DNA of 55,564 nt from assembly GCA_944391395.1 (NCBI GenBank), contig CALXTI010000007.1, positions 1 through 55,564 of the forward strand. Direction: 5' to 3'. Both the position numbers and the translations under genes were made by a program. A model generated the notes under the pieces. That model saw only the letters and a program-made list of their open reading frames with translations. It searched no databases and was not told the origin of the DNA. Positions 16,892-25,184 of this stretch are shown here, one piece after another (within the stretch, counting starts at the first letter, position 1; each line of letters begins with the position of its first letter). The stretch comes from an uncultured Alphaproteobacteria bacterium. Its GTDB lineage: Bacteria; Pseudomonadota; Alphaproteobacteria; RF32; CAG-239.

Positions 16892-17455
16892 CTAGTTGAA
16901 GTACCAAGTTAGCGTATTGTCGTACTCATCCGTACATTCTTTGCCGACATCCGATGTTTTGGCCGGAAGTTCATAAGCCGCGTTATCAACCGAATTTGAA
17001 AATTTCCAAGCCCAGGTTTTGTTGTTGATTTTCATCGCGTCCAAATCCGAACCGTCGTTGACCAGCCAAACCCGCAGCCCAAGCTCTATGCAGGCGTCGC
17101 GCGGCACATTGTCAAATTCGATATAATAAGTCAACCCGGTATCCTCCGGATACGGTCCGATTTTGGCATCCCCGTTAAAAGCGTGCGTCCCGTTGCGCAA
17201 ACTCCACGGCATGATTTTTTCATCAATCAAGGTTTGCATATCGACTTCTTTATAATCTTCAGCGGCAACGTAACGTTGGCTCACCACCTTTTTAAGATCG
17301 GTCAACTGTTGGTTTATCCGGCTCAAACGAAACTTGTAATAACCGCTGTTGACCGCGGCTGCGGCGGCTACGGTTATGGTAATCATAACGCTGATATAGC
17401 CGATTGCCTCAATCATCGACCGGCCGGCTTCATTAAATTTCAACTTTCTTTTCAT
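16892..17455 (-). CDS. Divergent type IVb-like pilin
   Basis: A 187-residue prepilin-like protein with the leader MKRKLKFNEAG cut before RSMIEA (E at +5), then a hydrophobic helix rich in Ile, Thr and Ala. It shares GRSM-E with the dispersed cassettes but not their upstream element, hydrophobic sequence or GYSKAM block. A mature-domain stretch (TYYIEFDNVPRDACIELG) resembles the conserved VP.. C region of PilS/PilV-type type IVb pilins. A late cysteine (KECTDEYDN) may close a disulphide. AGGGAGG lies before the ATG. No pilus machinery adjoins it. It might be the major subunit or an ancestor of the cassette family; that is inference. Confidence 0.75.
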   Translation of the reverse strand: MKRKLKFNEAGRSMIEAIGYISVMITITVAAAAAVNSGYYKFRLSRINQQLTDLKKVVSQRYVAAEDYKEVDMQTLIDEKIMPWSLRNGTHAFNGDAKIGPYPEDTGLTYYIEFDNVPRDACIELGLRVWLVNDGSDLDAMKINNKTWAWKFSNSVDNAAYELPAKTSDVGKECTDEYDNTLTWYFN

Positions 17456-17594
17456 CAGCCCTCCCTGCTTTCTATCATTAAGTTATACCACAAAAGCAGC
17501 AGATACTCAAAATATTTTTGCAATATTTCCTTTATTTTTTTATTATTGCTATTATGATGATAAAAAGTTATAAATCAATTAAAGGATTTTAAGT

Positions 17595-18146
17595 ATGCAT
17601 AAACAAAATTTTTTGATACCGATTGCCGCAATGCTAATCGCTCTTCCCGCGCAAGCCGCCGAGTTGAAATATGTTCCTTATCTCGGTTTGGATTATCATT
17701 ATATCGACGCTTCCGCCAAAAGTTTAAGTCCGAATTATCACGCCGCGGGAATCAACCTCGGCACAAAATATAATGACTATTTCGGCACCGAACTTTTTTT
17801 TAGCCAGACCGCATCGGATGCCAAAAAAACAAGCACCGGAAAATATAAAACGTCTTACCGGGCTTACGGCCTGGACATTGCCGCCTATTTGCCGCTCGGA
17901 TGTTACCGCACTTTTGATTTAATCGCCACCGCCGGTTTGGGAGAATATGTGTTTAAAGAAAAGTCAAACGGCGGAAAACATCATGACAACAGCGCCTGGG
18001 GCTACCGTTTCGGCGCCGGTTTTGCATACAATCTGACACAAAATTTTTCTTTACGGGCTTTGGCTCGTTATGTCAACTTGGATGCCTCTTCCAAATTTGA
18101 CCATTTGAATGAATACACCATCGGTTTTCGTTACCACTTTTTGTAA
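17595..18146 (+). CDS. Outer-membrane beta-barrel protein
   Basis: A 183-residue porin-like barrel. The signal peptide MHKQNFLIPIAAMLIALPAQAA is cut near residue 21. The mature part is short amphipathic strands with alternating aromatic residues (YLGLDYHYID, RAYGLDIAAYLPLG, GYRFGAGFAYNLT) and ends EYTIGFRYHFL, with the C-terminal aromatic recognised by the BAM complex. Length and pattern fit an eight-stranded OmpA/OmpX-type barrel. AAAGGAT precedes the start. It probably forms an operon with the next gene 12 bp downstream. Specific function unknown. Confidence 0.75.
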   Translation: MHKQNFLIPIAAMLIALPAQAAELKYVPYLGLDYHYIDASAKSLSPNYHAAGINLGTKYNDYFGTELFFSQTASDAKKTSTGKYKTSYRAYGLDIAAYLPLGCYRTFDLIATAGLGEYVFKEKSNGGKHHDNSAWGYRFGAGFAYNLTQNFSLRALARYVNLDASSKFDHLNEYTIGFRYHFL

Positions 18147-18158
18147 AGGATAAATGAC

Positions 18159-18653
18159 ATGTGGAAAAAAATTCTCGTTTCAGCAGTTTTAATTATTGCG
18201 ATTTTAGGCGGATTGTACTGGCTGAAAAACAATTATCAAAACACACAACATGCCAAAGCCGTTCCGGCCGCGACCGCGACTTCGGAAACATTTGAAGACC
18301 GCGTCTACACCTACGATTCTTCCGATTTGCCCGCCGAATGCGCGCTCAACAGCGAAATGGCCTGCGCGGTCGAATTTGCCATAAAATGCACGCTCAATCC
18401 GGATTTTGCCGGCTGTCGGCAATCCAAACTGCCCAAATTTATCTTTATGGATGATGAATCGCTCAATCGGCCGACGCAAATCAGTTTCAAAATTCATAAA
18501 ATCAAACCGGTGGCTGCCGATATGGTGGAAATTCACACCGACAGCACCTGTAACGGCAACTGGTTCGGTTTGTGCCAGGGCAACATTATTTATGTTTTGG
18601 TGCCGAACGGCGACAGCTGGCGGGTTAAAGACATATACGCCATTGAGGTATAA
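18159..18653 (+). CDS. Hypothetical membrane-anchored periplasmic protein
   Basis: A 164-residue protein with one N-terminal membrane segment (residues 5-22, ILVSAVLIIAILGGLYWL), then a linker and a periplasmic domain with six cysteines (ECALNSEMACAVEF, KCTLNPDFAGCRQ, STCNGNWFGLCQG) that probably form disulphides. The end (WRVKDIYAIEV) looks like a beta-strand of a small compact fold. AAAGGAT precedes the ATG, 12 bp after the barrel gene, so co-transcription and a shared envelope role are likely. I do not recognise the family. Confidence 0.65.
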   Translation: MWKKILVSAVLIIAILGGLYWLKNNYQNTQHAKAVPAATATSETFEDRVYTYDSSDLPAECALNSEMACAVEFAIKCTLNPDFAGCRQSKLPKFIFMDDESLNRPTQISFKIHKIKPVAADMVEIHTDSTCNGNWFGLCQGNIIYVLVPNGDSWRVKDIYAIEV

Positions 18654-18670
18654 ATCTTACCGTTATTTTT

Positions 18671-18702
18671 GAAAGGCGGATTAAAAAAATCCGCCTTTTT
18701 CT
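18671..18702. terminator. Bidirectional terminator
   Basis: AAAGGCGGATT-AAAAAAA-TCCGCCTTTTTCTT lies between the convergent membrane-protein and flavoprotein genes. The stem touches the stop of the latter. Confidence 0.85.
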
Positions 18703-19877
18703 TATTTTGTTGCCATTCGGTTTAAAATTTCTTTTGCCGCCGCCCGGCCGGAGGCAACCGCCTGCACCACCGTGGAACCGCCGGTTTGACAATCGCCGGC
18801 ATAAATGATTTTTTCATGTTCTTTTTTTTCATCGGCGCGGCTGCCGACCGCTTTGATAATCAAATCAAACGCCGGCAGGGTAATGGTTGTGCCTTCCAGC
18901 GCCGCCGCTTTGCCGTCGACAATTTTATTTTTGCAAACCGACAGTATGTATTTATCACCGTCTTTAACGATTTCCGTCGGACTTGTCAAAGGCGAAACAT
19001 CTATTTCGCGGCGCAACAAATCCAAATGTTCGGCTTCGGTGATACGCATGTCGGCCAAGCGCCGGCGGACGAACATTTCCACACCCGATGCTCCCTGCGT
19101 TTTGGCGGTTAAAGCGCAGTCTACCGCCACGTTGCCGCCACCGATGATTGCCACTCGACCCGTGGTTTGATAATTTTGCGGATTTTTCAAATATTCAATG
19201 TATGAAAGCGCGTGTTCATCGCCTTTAATACGCAAACCCATTACGTTGTGTTCGCCTATGGCGACAATCGCGGCATCATAAGACGACAGCAGCGACGAGA
19301 TATCATCAACCGTTGTGTTTAATTTGAGCGTTACCCGCTCGGGATTAAAAACATACGCCCAATCTTTTTCAATGACATCCCTCGGCAAACGATCTTCCGG
19401 TATCAGATTGACCGCGCCGCCGATTTTGTTTTCCGCTTCAAACAAAGTAACTTTACAACCGCTTTTGACTAATTCCGCCGCCGCCGACAAACCCGCCGGA
19501 CCGGCGCCGATAACCGCCATGTTTAAGCCGTTGTCCGCAACCGGTGCAAATGCAGCTTTTTCCTCACGGTAATTTTGTAAAATGGTTGCCTGAACCTTGG
19601 GAATGTTTATCGGAAAATCAATATGCCGACGCGTGCAGGCTTTCATGCAAAAATAATCCGGACAAACCAGACCGCAGGTTTGACCCAAAATGTTTTTATC
19701 CATAATACTTACCGCCGCCGCATCATATTTTTGCGCCTTGGCAAGTTCTATAAACTCGCGCGGATTGCAACCGACCGGACAAGCATGCATGCAAGGTTCA
19801 GCTTTGCATTGTAAACAGCGGTCGAGTTCGGCTTGAAACTGAGGTTTGTTCAGGTATAAATTTTTCTTATCGGTCAT
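18702..19877 (-). CDS. GltD/PreT-like FAD- and NAD(P)-dependent oxidoreductase
   Basis: A 391-residue flavoprotein of the glutamate synthase small-subunit/dihydropyrimidine dehydrogenase PreT type. The N-terminal iron-sulphur region has cysteines in DRCLQCKAEPCMHACPVGC, CGLVCPDYFCMKAC. The FAD dinucleotide fold is AVIGAGPAGLSAA (about 121-133) and the NAD(P) fold AIIGGGNVAVDCA (about 244-256). An FAD-contact GDCQTGGSTVVQAVASGR lies near the end. It would pass electrons from NAD(P)H to a partner, but no gltB or preA lies next to it, so its partner is unknown. It is a single gene with a 585-bp, repeat-bearing gap upstream. Confidence 0.8.
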   Translation of the reverse strand: MTDKKNLYLNKPQFQAELDRCLQCKAEPCMHACPVGCNPREFIELAKAQKYDAAAVSIMDKNILGQTCGLVCPDYFCMKACTRRHIDFPINIPKVQATILQNYREEKAAFAPVADNGLNMAVIGAGPAGLSAAAELVKSGCKVTLFEAENKIGGAVNLIPEDRLPRDVIEKDWAYVFNPERVTLKLNTTVDDISSLLSSYDAAIVAIGEHNVMGLRIKGDEHALSYIEYLKNPQNYQTTGRVAIIGGGNVAVDCALTAKTQGASGVEMFVRRRLADMRITEAEHLDLLRREIDVSPLTSPTEIVKDGDKYILSVCKNKIVDGKAAALEGTTITLPAFDLIIKAVGSRADEKKEHEKIIYAGDCQTGGSTVVQAVASGRAAAKEILNRMATK

Positions 19878-20002
19878 CTTGTTTTCCTTTCCATAAAATC
19901 TGATATATTAAAAAAAGTTTTGAAAGTCAATAGAAAACACTTGACTTTGAGCTAACTCTAAGGATTATGATGCGATAGAATCGATTGTTTTTATTATTAG
20001 AA

Positions 20003-20255
20003 GATGTCAGAGGCTCGTTATTGGAGCCTGTCAGATTATGAGAGGACGTCAGAGGCTCGTTATTGGAGGATGTCAGAAGTTTGAGTTATGACTTTTATAA
20101 ACTCAAACGATGGCTTTTAATAGCTTGAGTTATGGCTTTTGCAGACTCAAACGATGGCTTTTAAAAGCTTGAATGATGCCTTTGGCAGGCTTGAGTCTGG
20201 ATTGTCGAAAGCATCGTTCAGAGCTGACAAAAGCGCGGCTTCAAACACGACTTGG
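20003..20255. repeat. Degenerate 22-bp tandem repeat field in a 585-bp intergenic region
   Basis: From 20080 to 20255 eight consecutive 22-bp units begin at 20080, 20102, 20124, 20146, 20168, 20190, 20212 and 20234. The clearest read CTCAAACGATGGCTTTTAAT and CTTGAGTTATGGCTTTTGCA, alternating CTCAAACG with CTTGAGTT. Upstream, GTCAGAGGCTCGTTATTGGA occurs twice 42 bp apart (near 20006 and 20048). Similar but decayed motifs (GCGGCTTCAAA, GCAGCTTAGGACCTTTGAGG) run on to about 20370. A 22-bp period is not a codon multiple and is close to two helical turns. I see no gene between 19878 and 20462. Confidence 0.7.
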
Positions 20256-20462
20256 GACTTTTGAGGGCGCAATTTTGAATTAACAAAATGTGCGGCTCAG
20301 GCCTGTCTTCAGAGTCGGTAAAGACGTAGCTTGGAGCTGAAAAAGGCGCAGCTTAGGACCTTTGAGGATGTGGTAAACGCCGGTTTGCAAACCGGACAAA
20401 GCGTTTTTGTCGCACGCAAAAGTGCCGTGCTTAGACTGATTAACAACAAACAAAGGAGAAAA

Positions 20463-21629
20463 ATGATGAATTTTGATTTTTATGTTCCCGTTCATATTTT
20501 ATTCGGCCGTGGCGAGCTGAACAATCTGCACAAACAACCGCTGCCGGGGAAAAAGGCTCTGCTGGTTATTTCAAACGGCAAATCGGCTCGTGCCAACGGT
20601 TATTTGGATCGCACGATTGAACAACTCAAAAAAGGCGGCGCCGATTATGTTTTGTTTGATAAAGTTGAAGCCAACCCTCTAAAAGGCACGGTGATGGCCG
20701 GCGCGGCAATGGCTAGAGAAAACAAATGTGATTTTGTTGTGGCCTTGGGCGGCGGCAGCGTGATGGATGCCTCAAAAGCCATTGCCGCCATGGCGGTCAA
20801 TGATGGTGATTTGTGGGATTACATTATGTTCGGACAGGGTAAGAAAAAACCGATGCAAAACAAACCCCTGCCCCTGGTAGCTATCACCACCACCGCCGGC
20901 ACAGGTTCGGAAGCCGACGCCGGCGCGGTCATCACCAACCCCGAAACCAATGAAAAAACTGCTTTCTTCGGTGGATTTCCCGTGCTTTCCGTCGTTGATC
21001 CGGAACTGATGGCGACCGTTCCGCCCAAGATGACGGCTTATCAAGGTTTTGACGCCTTGTTCCACAGCGTGGAAGCCTATATTTCCAACAAAGCCAACCT
21101 GATGAGCGATATGTTTGCTTTAACCGCCATTGAAAACGTCGGACGCTATCTGGCGCGCGCCGTGCAAAACGGCAACGATTTGGAAGCTCGCGAACACACC
21201 GCTTTTGCCAACACCATGTCCGGTTTCGTGATGTGCGTCGGCACCTGCTGCAGCGAACACTCTCTGGAACATGCTTTGTCAGCTTATCATCAGGAATTGC
21301 CTCACGGCGCCGGTTTGATTATGATTTCCAAGGCTTATTATCAGCACTTTATTGACAGCGGCGTCGCACCGGAACGCTTTGTTAAAATGGCGCAGGCTTT
21401 AGGTATGGAAAATGCGACCAAGCCGGAAGATTTTATCGCGGCTTTAAGCAATTTGCAAAAAGCTTGCGGGGTTGACGAGCTTAAAATGTCTGATTACGGC
21501 ATCAACGAAAGCGAATTTTTGACCATGGCGCGCAACGCCAAAGACTGCATGGGCTTTTTGTTTGCCAACGACCGTCTGGCGTTAAGCGACGACGACTGTG
21601 TCAAAATTTATCGCAACTCGTACAAATAA
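20463..21629 (+). CDS. Iron-containing (group III) alcohol dehydrogenase
   Basis: A 388-residue NAD(P)-dependent dehydrogenase. Start at 20463 after AAAGGAG; the frame extends into the repeat field, but that part is not family-like. The nucleotide-binding GGGSVMDASKAIA is near 95-107. TTTAGTGSEADAGAVIT follows, and the metal-site pattern is split between AYQGFDALFHSVEAY and the histidines in EHSLEHALSAYHQELPHGAG. The family reduces aldehydes or oxidises alcohols; the butanol dehydrogenase-like YqhD/BdhA branch is a fair guess. Thirteen bases separate it from the cupin gene, so the two are probably one operon. Confidence 0.88.
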   Translation: MMNFDFYVPVHILFGRGELNNLHKQPLPGKKALLVISNGKSARANGYLDRTIEQLKKGGADYVLFDKVEANPLKGTVMAGAAMARENKCDFVVALGGGSVMDASKAIAAMAVNDGDLWDYIMFGQGKKKPMQNKPLPLVAITTTAGTGSEADAGAVITNPETNEKTAFFGGFPVLSVVDPELMATVPPKMTAYQGFDALFHSVEAYISNKANLMSDMFALTAIENVGRYLARAVQNGNDLEAREHTAFANTMSGFVMCVGTCCSEHSLEHALSAYHQELPHGAGLIMISKAYYQHFIDSGVAPERFVKMAQALGMENATKPEDFIAALSNLQKACGVDELKMSDYGINESEFLTMARNAKDCMGFLFANDRLALSDDDCVKIYRNSYK

Positions 21630-21642
21630 AAAGGTTGAAGTT

Positions 21643-22113
21643 ATGAATAAACTTTTTGTATCAACATTATGTGTTTTAACCGCATTTTCAACTGTTGTGG
21701 GAGCACAAGAAATGAAAAAAGCACCGATTGACACGGTTTTTGACCAAGGGGAACCCAATCCGTACGGAGAATTCTTTACCGGACAAACTTATCTGCAACG
21801 TTTGAGCGCCAACGATGATGTTTGGAATTCTTCCATTGCCAACGTCACGTTTGAACCAGGCGCCCGCACCAACTGGCACAAACATGACGGCGGACAGATT
21901 TTGCTGGTGTTGGCCGGCGAAGGACGTTATCAGGAACGCGGTAAAGAAATCCGGATTTTACAAAAAGGCGACGTCGTGCGCATTCCGCCCGATGTGGAAC
22001 ATTGGCACGGCGCAGCGCCGGACAGTTGGTTTACGCATATTTCCGTTGAAACCAATCTGCCCGATAATCAGACAACCTGGCTTATGCCGGTAACGGACGA
22101 GGAATATAAATAA
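21643..22113 (+). CDS. Secreted cupin-domain protein
   Basis: A 156-residue protein with a signal peptide (MNKLFVSTLCVLTAFSTVVGA) and a single cupin barrel. Motif 1 is WHKHDGGQILLVLAGEG (metal ligands His-His, then a Gln/Glu position) and motif 2 is GDVVRIPPDVEHWHGA. The preceding FEPGARTNW and FTGQTYLQRLS resemble small cupins found beside alcohol dehydrogenases and oxidoreductases. The start at 21643 gives the signal peptide directly; the longer frame overlaps the upstream gene. The likely role is a periplasmic metal-dependent enzyme acting with the dehydrogenase, which is inferred from linkage. Confidence 0.8.
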   Translation: MNKLFVSTLCVLTAFSTVVGAQEMKKAPIDTVFDQGEPNPYGEFFTGQTYLQRLSANDDVWNSSIANVTFEPGARTNWHKHDGGQILLVLAGEGRYQERGKEIRILQKGDVVRIPPDVEHWHGAAPDSWFTHISVETNLPDNQTTWLMPVTDEEYK

Positions 22114-22170
22114 CGAAAAATTTTGACACACGCCGGCGATAATCTTTTTGATTGCCGCCGGCATACATGA

Positions 22171-22647
22171 TTATTCTTTCCGGCAAATATCCGCCACCTG
22201 CAAATTTATAAGTTTTCGCAAGTCGTCCAAACTTGTTTCGACTTGCATACCGACCCGGCCGGCGCTGAATATAATCGTTTGAAACCGCAAAGCGCTTTCA
22301 TCGACGATGGTCGGAAAAATCTTTTTCATGCCTATCGGCGAACAACCGCCGTGAACATATCCCGTCAGCGGCAACAGTTCTTTTTGTTTTATCATCTCCA
22401 AATTTTTTTCGCCGACAACCATTGCTGCTTTTTTCAAATCAAGCTCAGCTTCCACCGGAAGCATAAAAACGTAATGCCGTTTTGATTTTGAAACCGTCAC
22501 CAAGGTTTTGAAAACCTGCCGCGGATTTTCATTTAAGGCTTTGGCTATTTCCGCCCCGCTTAACCCCGCAGCCGAATCATAATGATAACACTTGTATGAA
22601 ACCTTGATTTTATCCAGCATCCGCAGGGCATTGGTATTGTTTTCCAT
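22171..22647 (-). CDS. ybaK: Cys-tRNA(Pro)/Cys-tRNA(Cys) deacylase YbaK/EbsC family
   Basis: A 158-residue trans-editing protein that clears mischarged tRNA. The family landmarks are GLSGAEIAKALNENPRQVFKTLV, MLPVEAELDLKKAA and the GYVHGGCSPIGMKK loop with its conserved glycines, followed by TIIFSAGRVGMQVE. It is a single gene on the minus strand. It belongs to the INS superfamily along with ProX and the ProRS editing domain; the YbaK branch is favoured by the length and the GGCSPIG loop. Confidence 0.88.
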   Translation of the reverse strand: MENNTNALRMLDKIKVSYKCYHYDSAAGLSGAEIAKALNENPRQVFKTLVTVSKSKRHYVFMLPVEAELDLKKAAMVVGEKNLEMIKQKELLPLTGYVHGGCSPIGMKKIFPTIVDESALRFQTIIFSAGRVGMQVETSLDDLRKLINLQVADICRKE

Positions 22648-22744
22648 TGTAACGACCTTTAATGCAATCTTCTTGACTCGCTATGAGTTTATGATAATTA
22701 TATAAATGTAAAATATTTATTTTGTCACCTAATTTATCTATATT

Positions 22745-23383
22745 ATGAAAACTATTATCAACTTTAAAAATGGTTTTTCTGTGTTTAAAAGCAGCCGACG
22801 CGACAATAGTTTCCCCTATTGTTTTGATTTTCTTGAACTGAAAATTGCAGAACCTGACTGCCCGTTTTGCGGTGTGCCTCTGCATAATGCCCTTTGTCAT
22901 TGCCGCCAATACCGTAAAGCACTCAGATTGTTGGGAAAGGCTTACCGGACGGAGGCTGTCGGTATTATGACTTCTATCAAAACCGTTGTGACACTTCCGT
23001 TTAATCAGGAAAATTTTGACATGACGGAAACATGTGCAAATGTTTTGCCGCCAAATCTGTTTGACAACGGCAGCAAAGTTGCCCACCAGAAAGGTTTAGC
23101 CAACACATGGTTGCTTTCAAGCGGTGAATATATTGATGATACTCTGGCATTTTATGCCCGCGAGTTCGGGAAAAATAAAATTTACAAATGCCGCATTAAA
23201 AATTTGATTCTGCCGGTTGTCTTGAATAGACAAACAGTTCATCTTTGTGAGCAACAATATGGATTTGTCCGCACGCACAATAAAACCGGCGGTTACAGAA
23301 CCGAAATCAAAAATAAAATCCTTACTGAGTTCTCCTACCAAGAGTTCCTGGATAAATTACGGGAACAAGTCGTGGTCGTGTAA
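22745..23383 (+). CDS. Hypothetical protein with an N-terminal cysteine motif
   Basis: A 212-residue protein I do not recognise. Near residues 38-53 it has CPFCGVPLHNALCHC, four cysteines spaced like a small zinc ribbon. The remainder is mixed alpha/beta and basic, with an aromatic C-terminal third (EQQYGFVRTHNKTGGYRTEIKNK). No ribosome site is obvious before the ATG and the upstream 97 bp are very AT-rich. It ends at a strong bidirectional terminator. Function not assigned. Confidence 0.55.
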   Translation: MKTIINFKNGFSVFKSSRRDNSFPYCFDFLELKIAEPDCPFCGVPLHNALCHCRQYRKALRLLGKAYRTEAVGIMTSIKTVVTLPFNQENFDMTETCANVLPPNLFDNGSKVAHQKGLANTWLLSSGEYIDDTLAFYAREFGKNKIYKCRIKNLILPVVLNRQTVHLCEQQYGFVRTHNKTGGYRTEIKNKILTEFSYQEFLDKLREQVVVV

Positions 23384-23420
23384 AAAAAAACCTTGTCTGC
23401 TACACAGACAAGGTTTTTTT
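23383..23420. terminator. Bidirectional terminator
   Basis: AAAAAAAAACCTTGTCTG-CTACA-CAGACAAGGTTTTTTT serves the two convergent genes on either side. Confidence 0.9.
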
Positions 23421-23434
23421 AATGTTTGCTTACT

Positions 23435-23812
23435 TTAGCGGCGACTGGCGAGCGCGGCGATATGCTGTTTGAGTTCTTGCAACGCCTTGCGATAAGCGCT
23501 TCCTTTCGGTTCGACCTCGCCGGTTTGCGGGTTTTTGTCTGTAAACGCGTAATCTTGCAAAAAGTCCCGAGGAGATACAAATTGCGGTTTTTCTTTAGTG
23601 CCGCAGACAAGGGTTAGACCCATAACAAGCATTTCACCGTCGTAGCAGCAGGTAGCACCATTCCAGATGAAGAACATGTCTTCTCCATAGTCTTTACCCA
23701 AATAAGCCCGCGGATCTTTACTCTTGGCCGAAAAGCATTTTTGGGGATGGCTTTTGGCCTCATCCCATAAAGCAAAGAATTCTTCCTTGCTCAACTTCCG
23801 TAACATTTCCAT
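23435..23812 (-). CDS. Hypothetical protein
   Basis: A 125-residue soluble protein I do not recognise. It has a helical N-terminus (LRKLSKEEFFALWDEAKSH), a central beta region with paired cysteines (WNGATCCYDGEMLVMGLTLVCG) and a basic helical end (AYRKALQELKQHIAALASRR). It reads away from the acyltransferase gene, sharing about 70 bp of upstream DNA. No strong ribosome site is seen. Codon use matches the host's housekeeping genes. Confidence 0.6.
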   Translation of the reverse strand: MEMLRKLSKEEFFALWDEAKSHPQKCFSAKSKDPRAYLGKDYGEDMFFIWNGATCCYDGEMLVMGLTLVCGTKEKPQFVSPRDFLQDYAFTDKNPQTGEVEPKGSAYRKALQELKQHIAALASRR

Positions 23813-23880
23813 ATCTACATAATTTGTTAACGAGTGGATTGTATTCTGGATTTAGGTTTTTAGCAAGGAGAATTTTAAAA

Positions 23881-24528
23881 ATGGAAAAACACTGGTCAAA
23901 TGTAGAGTATCTGCATCAAAGCGTTTCTAATCCAAACATAATCATTAAAGGAACGCACAGCTATTATTCCAACGCCTATACTGAAAACTTTGAAGATTAT
24001 GTCGTACGATATTTGTACGGCGACAAATACAGCCGCGAACATTTTGAGGCGCCTTTTCCGTACGACAAACTCTACATCGGCAATTATGTCTGCATCGGCG
24101 CCGAAGCCGTCATTCTCATGGGCGGTAACAACACGCATCGTATGGATTGGTTTTCCTGCTATCCTTTTACCGACAAAATTGTGGAATCATACCAACAACG
24201 CGGCGATACGGTCATCGGCGACGGCGCATGGATCGGTATGCGCGCCATGATAATGCCCGGCGTTAAAATCGGCGAAGGAGCGGTCATTGCCGCCGGTTCG
24301 GTCGTGACCAAAGATGTTAAACCTTACAGCATCGTCGGCGGTAATCCGGCAGAACTTATCCGATATCGTTTTGATGAAAACACTGTTGCCGAATTATTAA
24401 ACTTAAAAATATACAATCGTTCCGAACAGGAAATTGAAGGTTTGATACCTTTGCTTTGCAATAATGAACTGCAGCCGTTAAAAGACGTTATTTTCGCTTT
24501 GAAACGCCTTAACAAACAGGATATATAA
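23881..24528 (+). CDS. Xenobiotic-type acetyltransferase (CatB/Vat family)
   Basis: A 215-residue left-handed beta-helix acyltransferase. Hexapeptide repeats are visible in KLYIGNYVCIGAEAVIL and again in TVIGDGAWIGMRAMIMPGV, KIGEGAVIAAGSVVTKDV, PYSIVGGNPAELIR, the usual CatB/Vat finish. The presumptive catalytic histidine is in GGNNTHRMDWFSCYPF. The family acetylates chloramphenicol, streptogramins or sugars, so resistance cannot be claimed from sequence alone. AAGGAG precedes the ATG at 23881, which I prefer over a TTG/ATG further upstream. The next gene starts two bases after its stop. Confidence 0.8.
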   Translation: MEKHWSNVEYLHQSVSNPNIIIKGTHSYYSNAYTENFEDYVVRYLYGDKYSREHFEAPFPYDKLYIGNYVCIGAEAVILMGGNNTHRMDWFSCYPFTDKIVESYQQRGDTVIGDGAWIGMRAMIMPGVKIGEGAVIAAGSVVTKDVKPYSIVGGNPAELIRYRFDENTVAELLNLKIYNRSEQEIEGLIPLLCNNELQPLKDVIFALKRLNKQDI

Positions 24529-24530
24529 AA

Positions 24531-25184
24531 ATGATAGAAATTGCTCTTGATAAAAATTATGATGCGGACACTTTCCGCGGAGAAAAAAAGACGGTTTTCT
24601 GCGTTAATAATTTCATCGGAACGGATATTTCGGCATATTTAAAACTTGCAAAACAAATCATCACCCGTTTCGGCAAAGAATCCATCCTTATTTTGCGCAT
24701 CAAAACACCGAATTGCAATCGCAACATGTTGGCGCTTGCCTTGTTTATCGAATCGTGCCGGACGGATAACCTGATGGACTGCGTTGTCATAAAAGTAAAA
24801 GATTATGAAAAAGCCTTGGCCGAATACAAGCCGTTTGTCGCTTTAAGCATAGCCTTTCGTCTGGCTTTGCGTTTATGCGAACAGACCGCCGATGATGTGT
24901 ATCGCGAGCTGGAAAATATGCAATATCTGGGGCTTGAAATCAAAATTGATTATCTAAACAAAAAAATCTTTTCAACACTCCCCGGCGACGGCATCGTACA
25001 CCATTTTACGACTTATACGACCGCCGACGCCATTGCCGCCGCCGCGACATTAAAAGCTTTGGCTTTGGCAAAACTCGGCGCCACCGTCAGCGCGGAAATC
25101 AATATCAACCGGCAGGATTCTTCTCTTGATGAAAACAAAATCATTTGCCGAATTATGAAGAACGTGCATCCGTGGATACATTAA
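24531..25184 (+). CDS. Hypothetical protein coupled to the acetyltransferase
   Basis: A 217-residue soluble protein, unrecognised. The first half has Rossmann-like alternation (KTVFCVNNFIG, SILILRIKTPN) and the second is helical and Ala/Leu-rich (TADAIAAAATLKALALAKLG). Its ATG follows the acetyltransferase stop by two bases, so translation is coupled. It overlaps the downstream convergent ELM1-like gene by four bases. Context suggests a role in sugar or acyl modification; this is inference only. Confidence 0.55.
   Translation: MIEIALDKNYDADTFRGEKKTVFCVNNFIGTDISAYLKLAKQIITRFGKESILILRIKTPNCNRNMLALALFIESCRTDNLMDCVVIKVKDYEKALAEYKPFVALSIAFRLALRLCEQTADDVYRELENMQYLGLEIKIDYLNKKIFSTLPGDGIVHHFTTYTTADAIAAAATLKALALAKLGATVSAEININRQDSSLDENKIICRIMKNVHPWIH

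Noticed and set aside
20003..20255. CRISPR array
   Set aside because: Units are contiguous 22-bp degenerate repeats without unique spacers and no cas genes are near.
22801..22920. Toxin-antitoxin reading of the small hypothetical genes around 2.5-3.6 and 22.7-23.8 kb
   Set aside because: Sizes, orientation (convergent, not coupled) and lack of known toxin motifs do not support it.
23881..24528. Antibiotic resistance acetyltransferase
   Set aside because: The CatB/Vat fold is clear, but the family has many sugar and unknown acceptors; resistance is not claimed.
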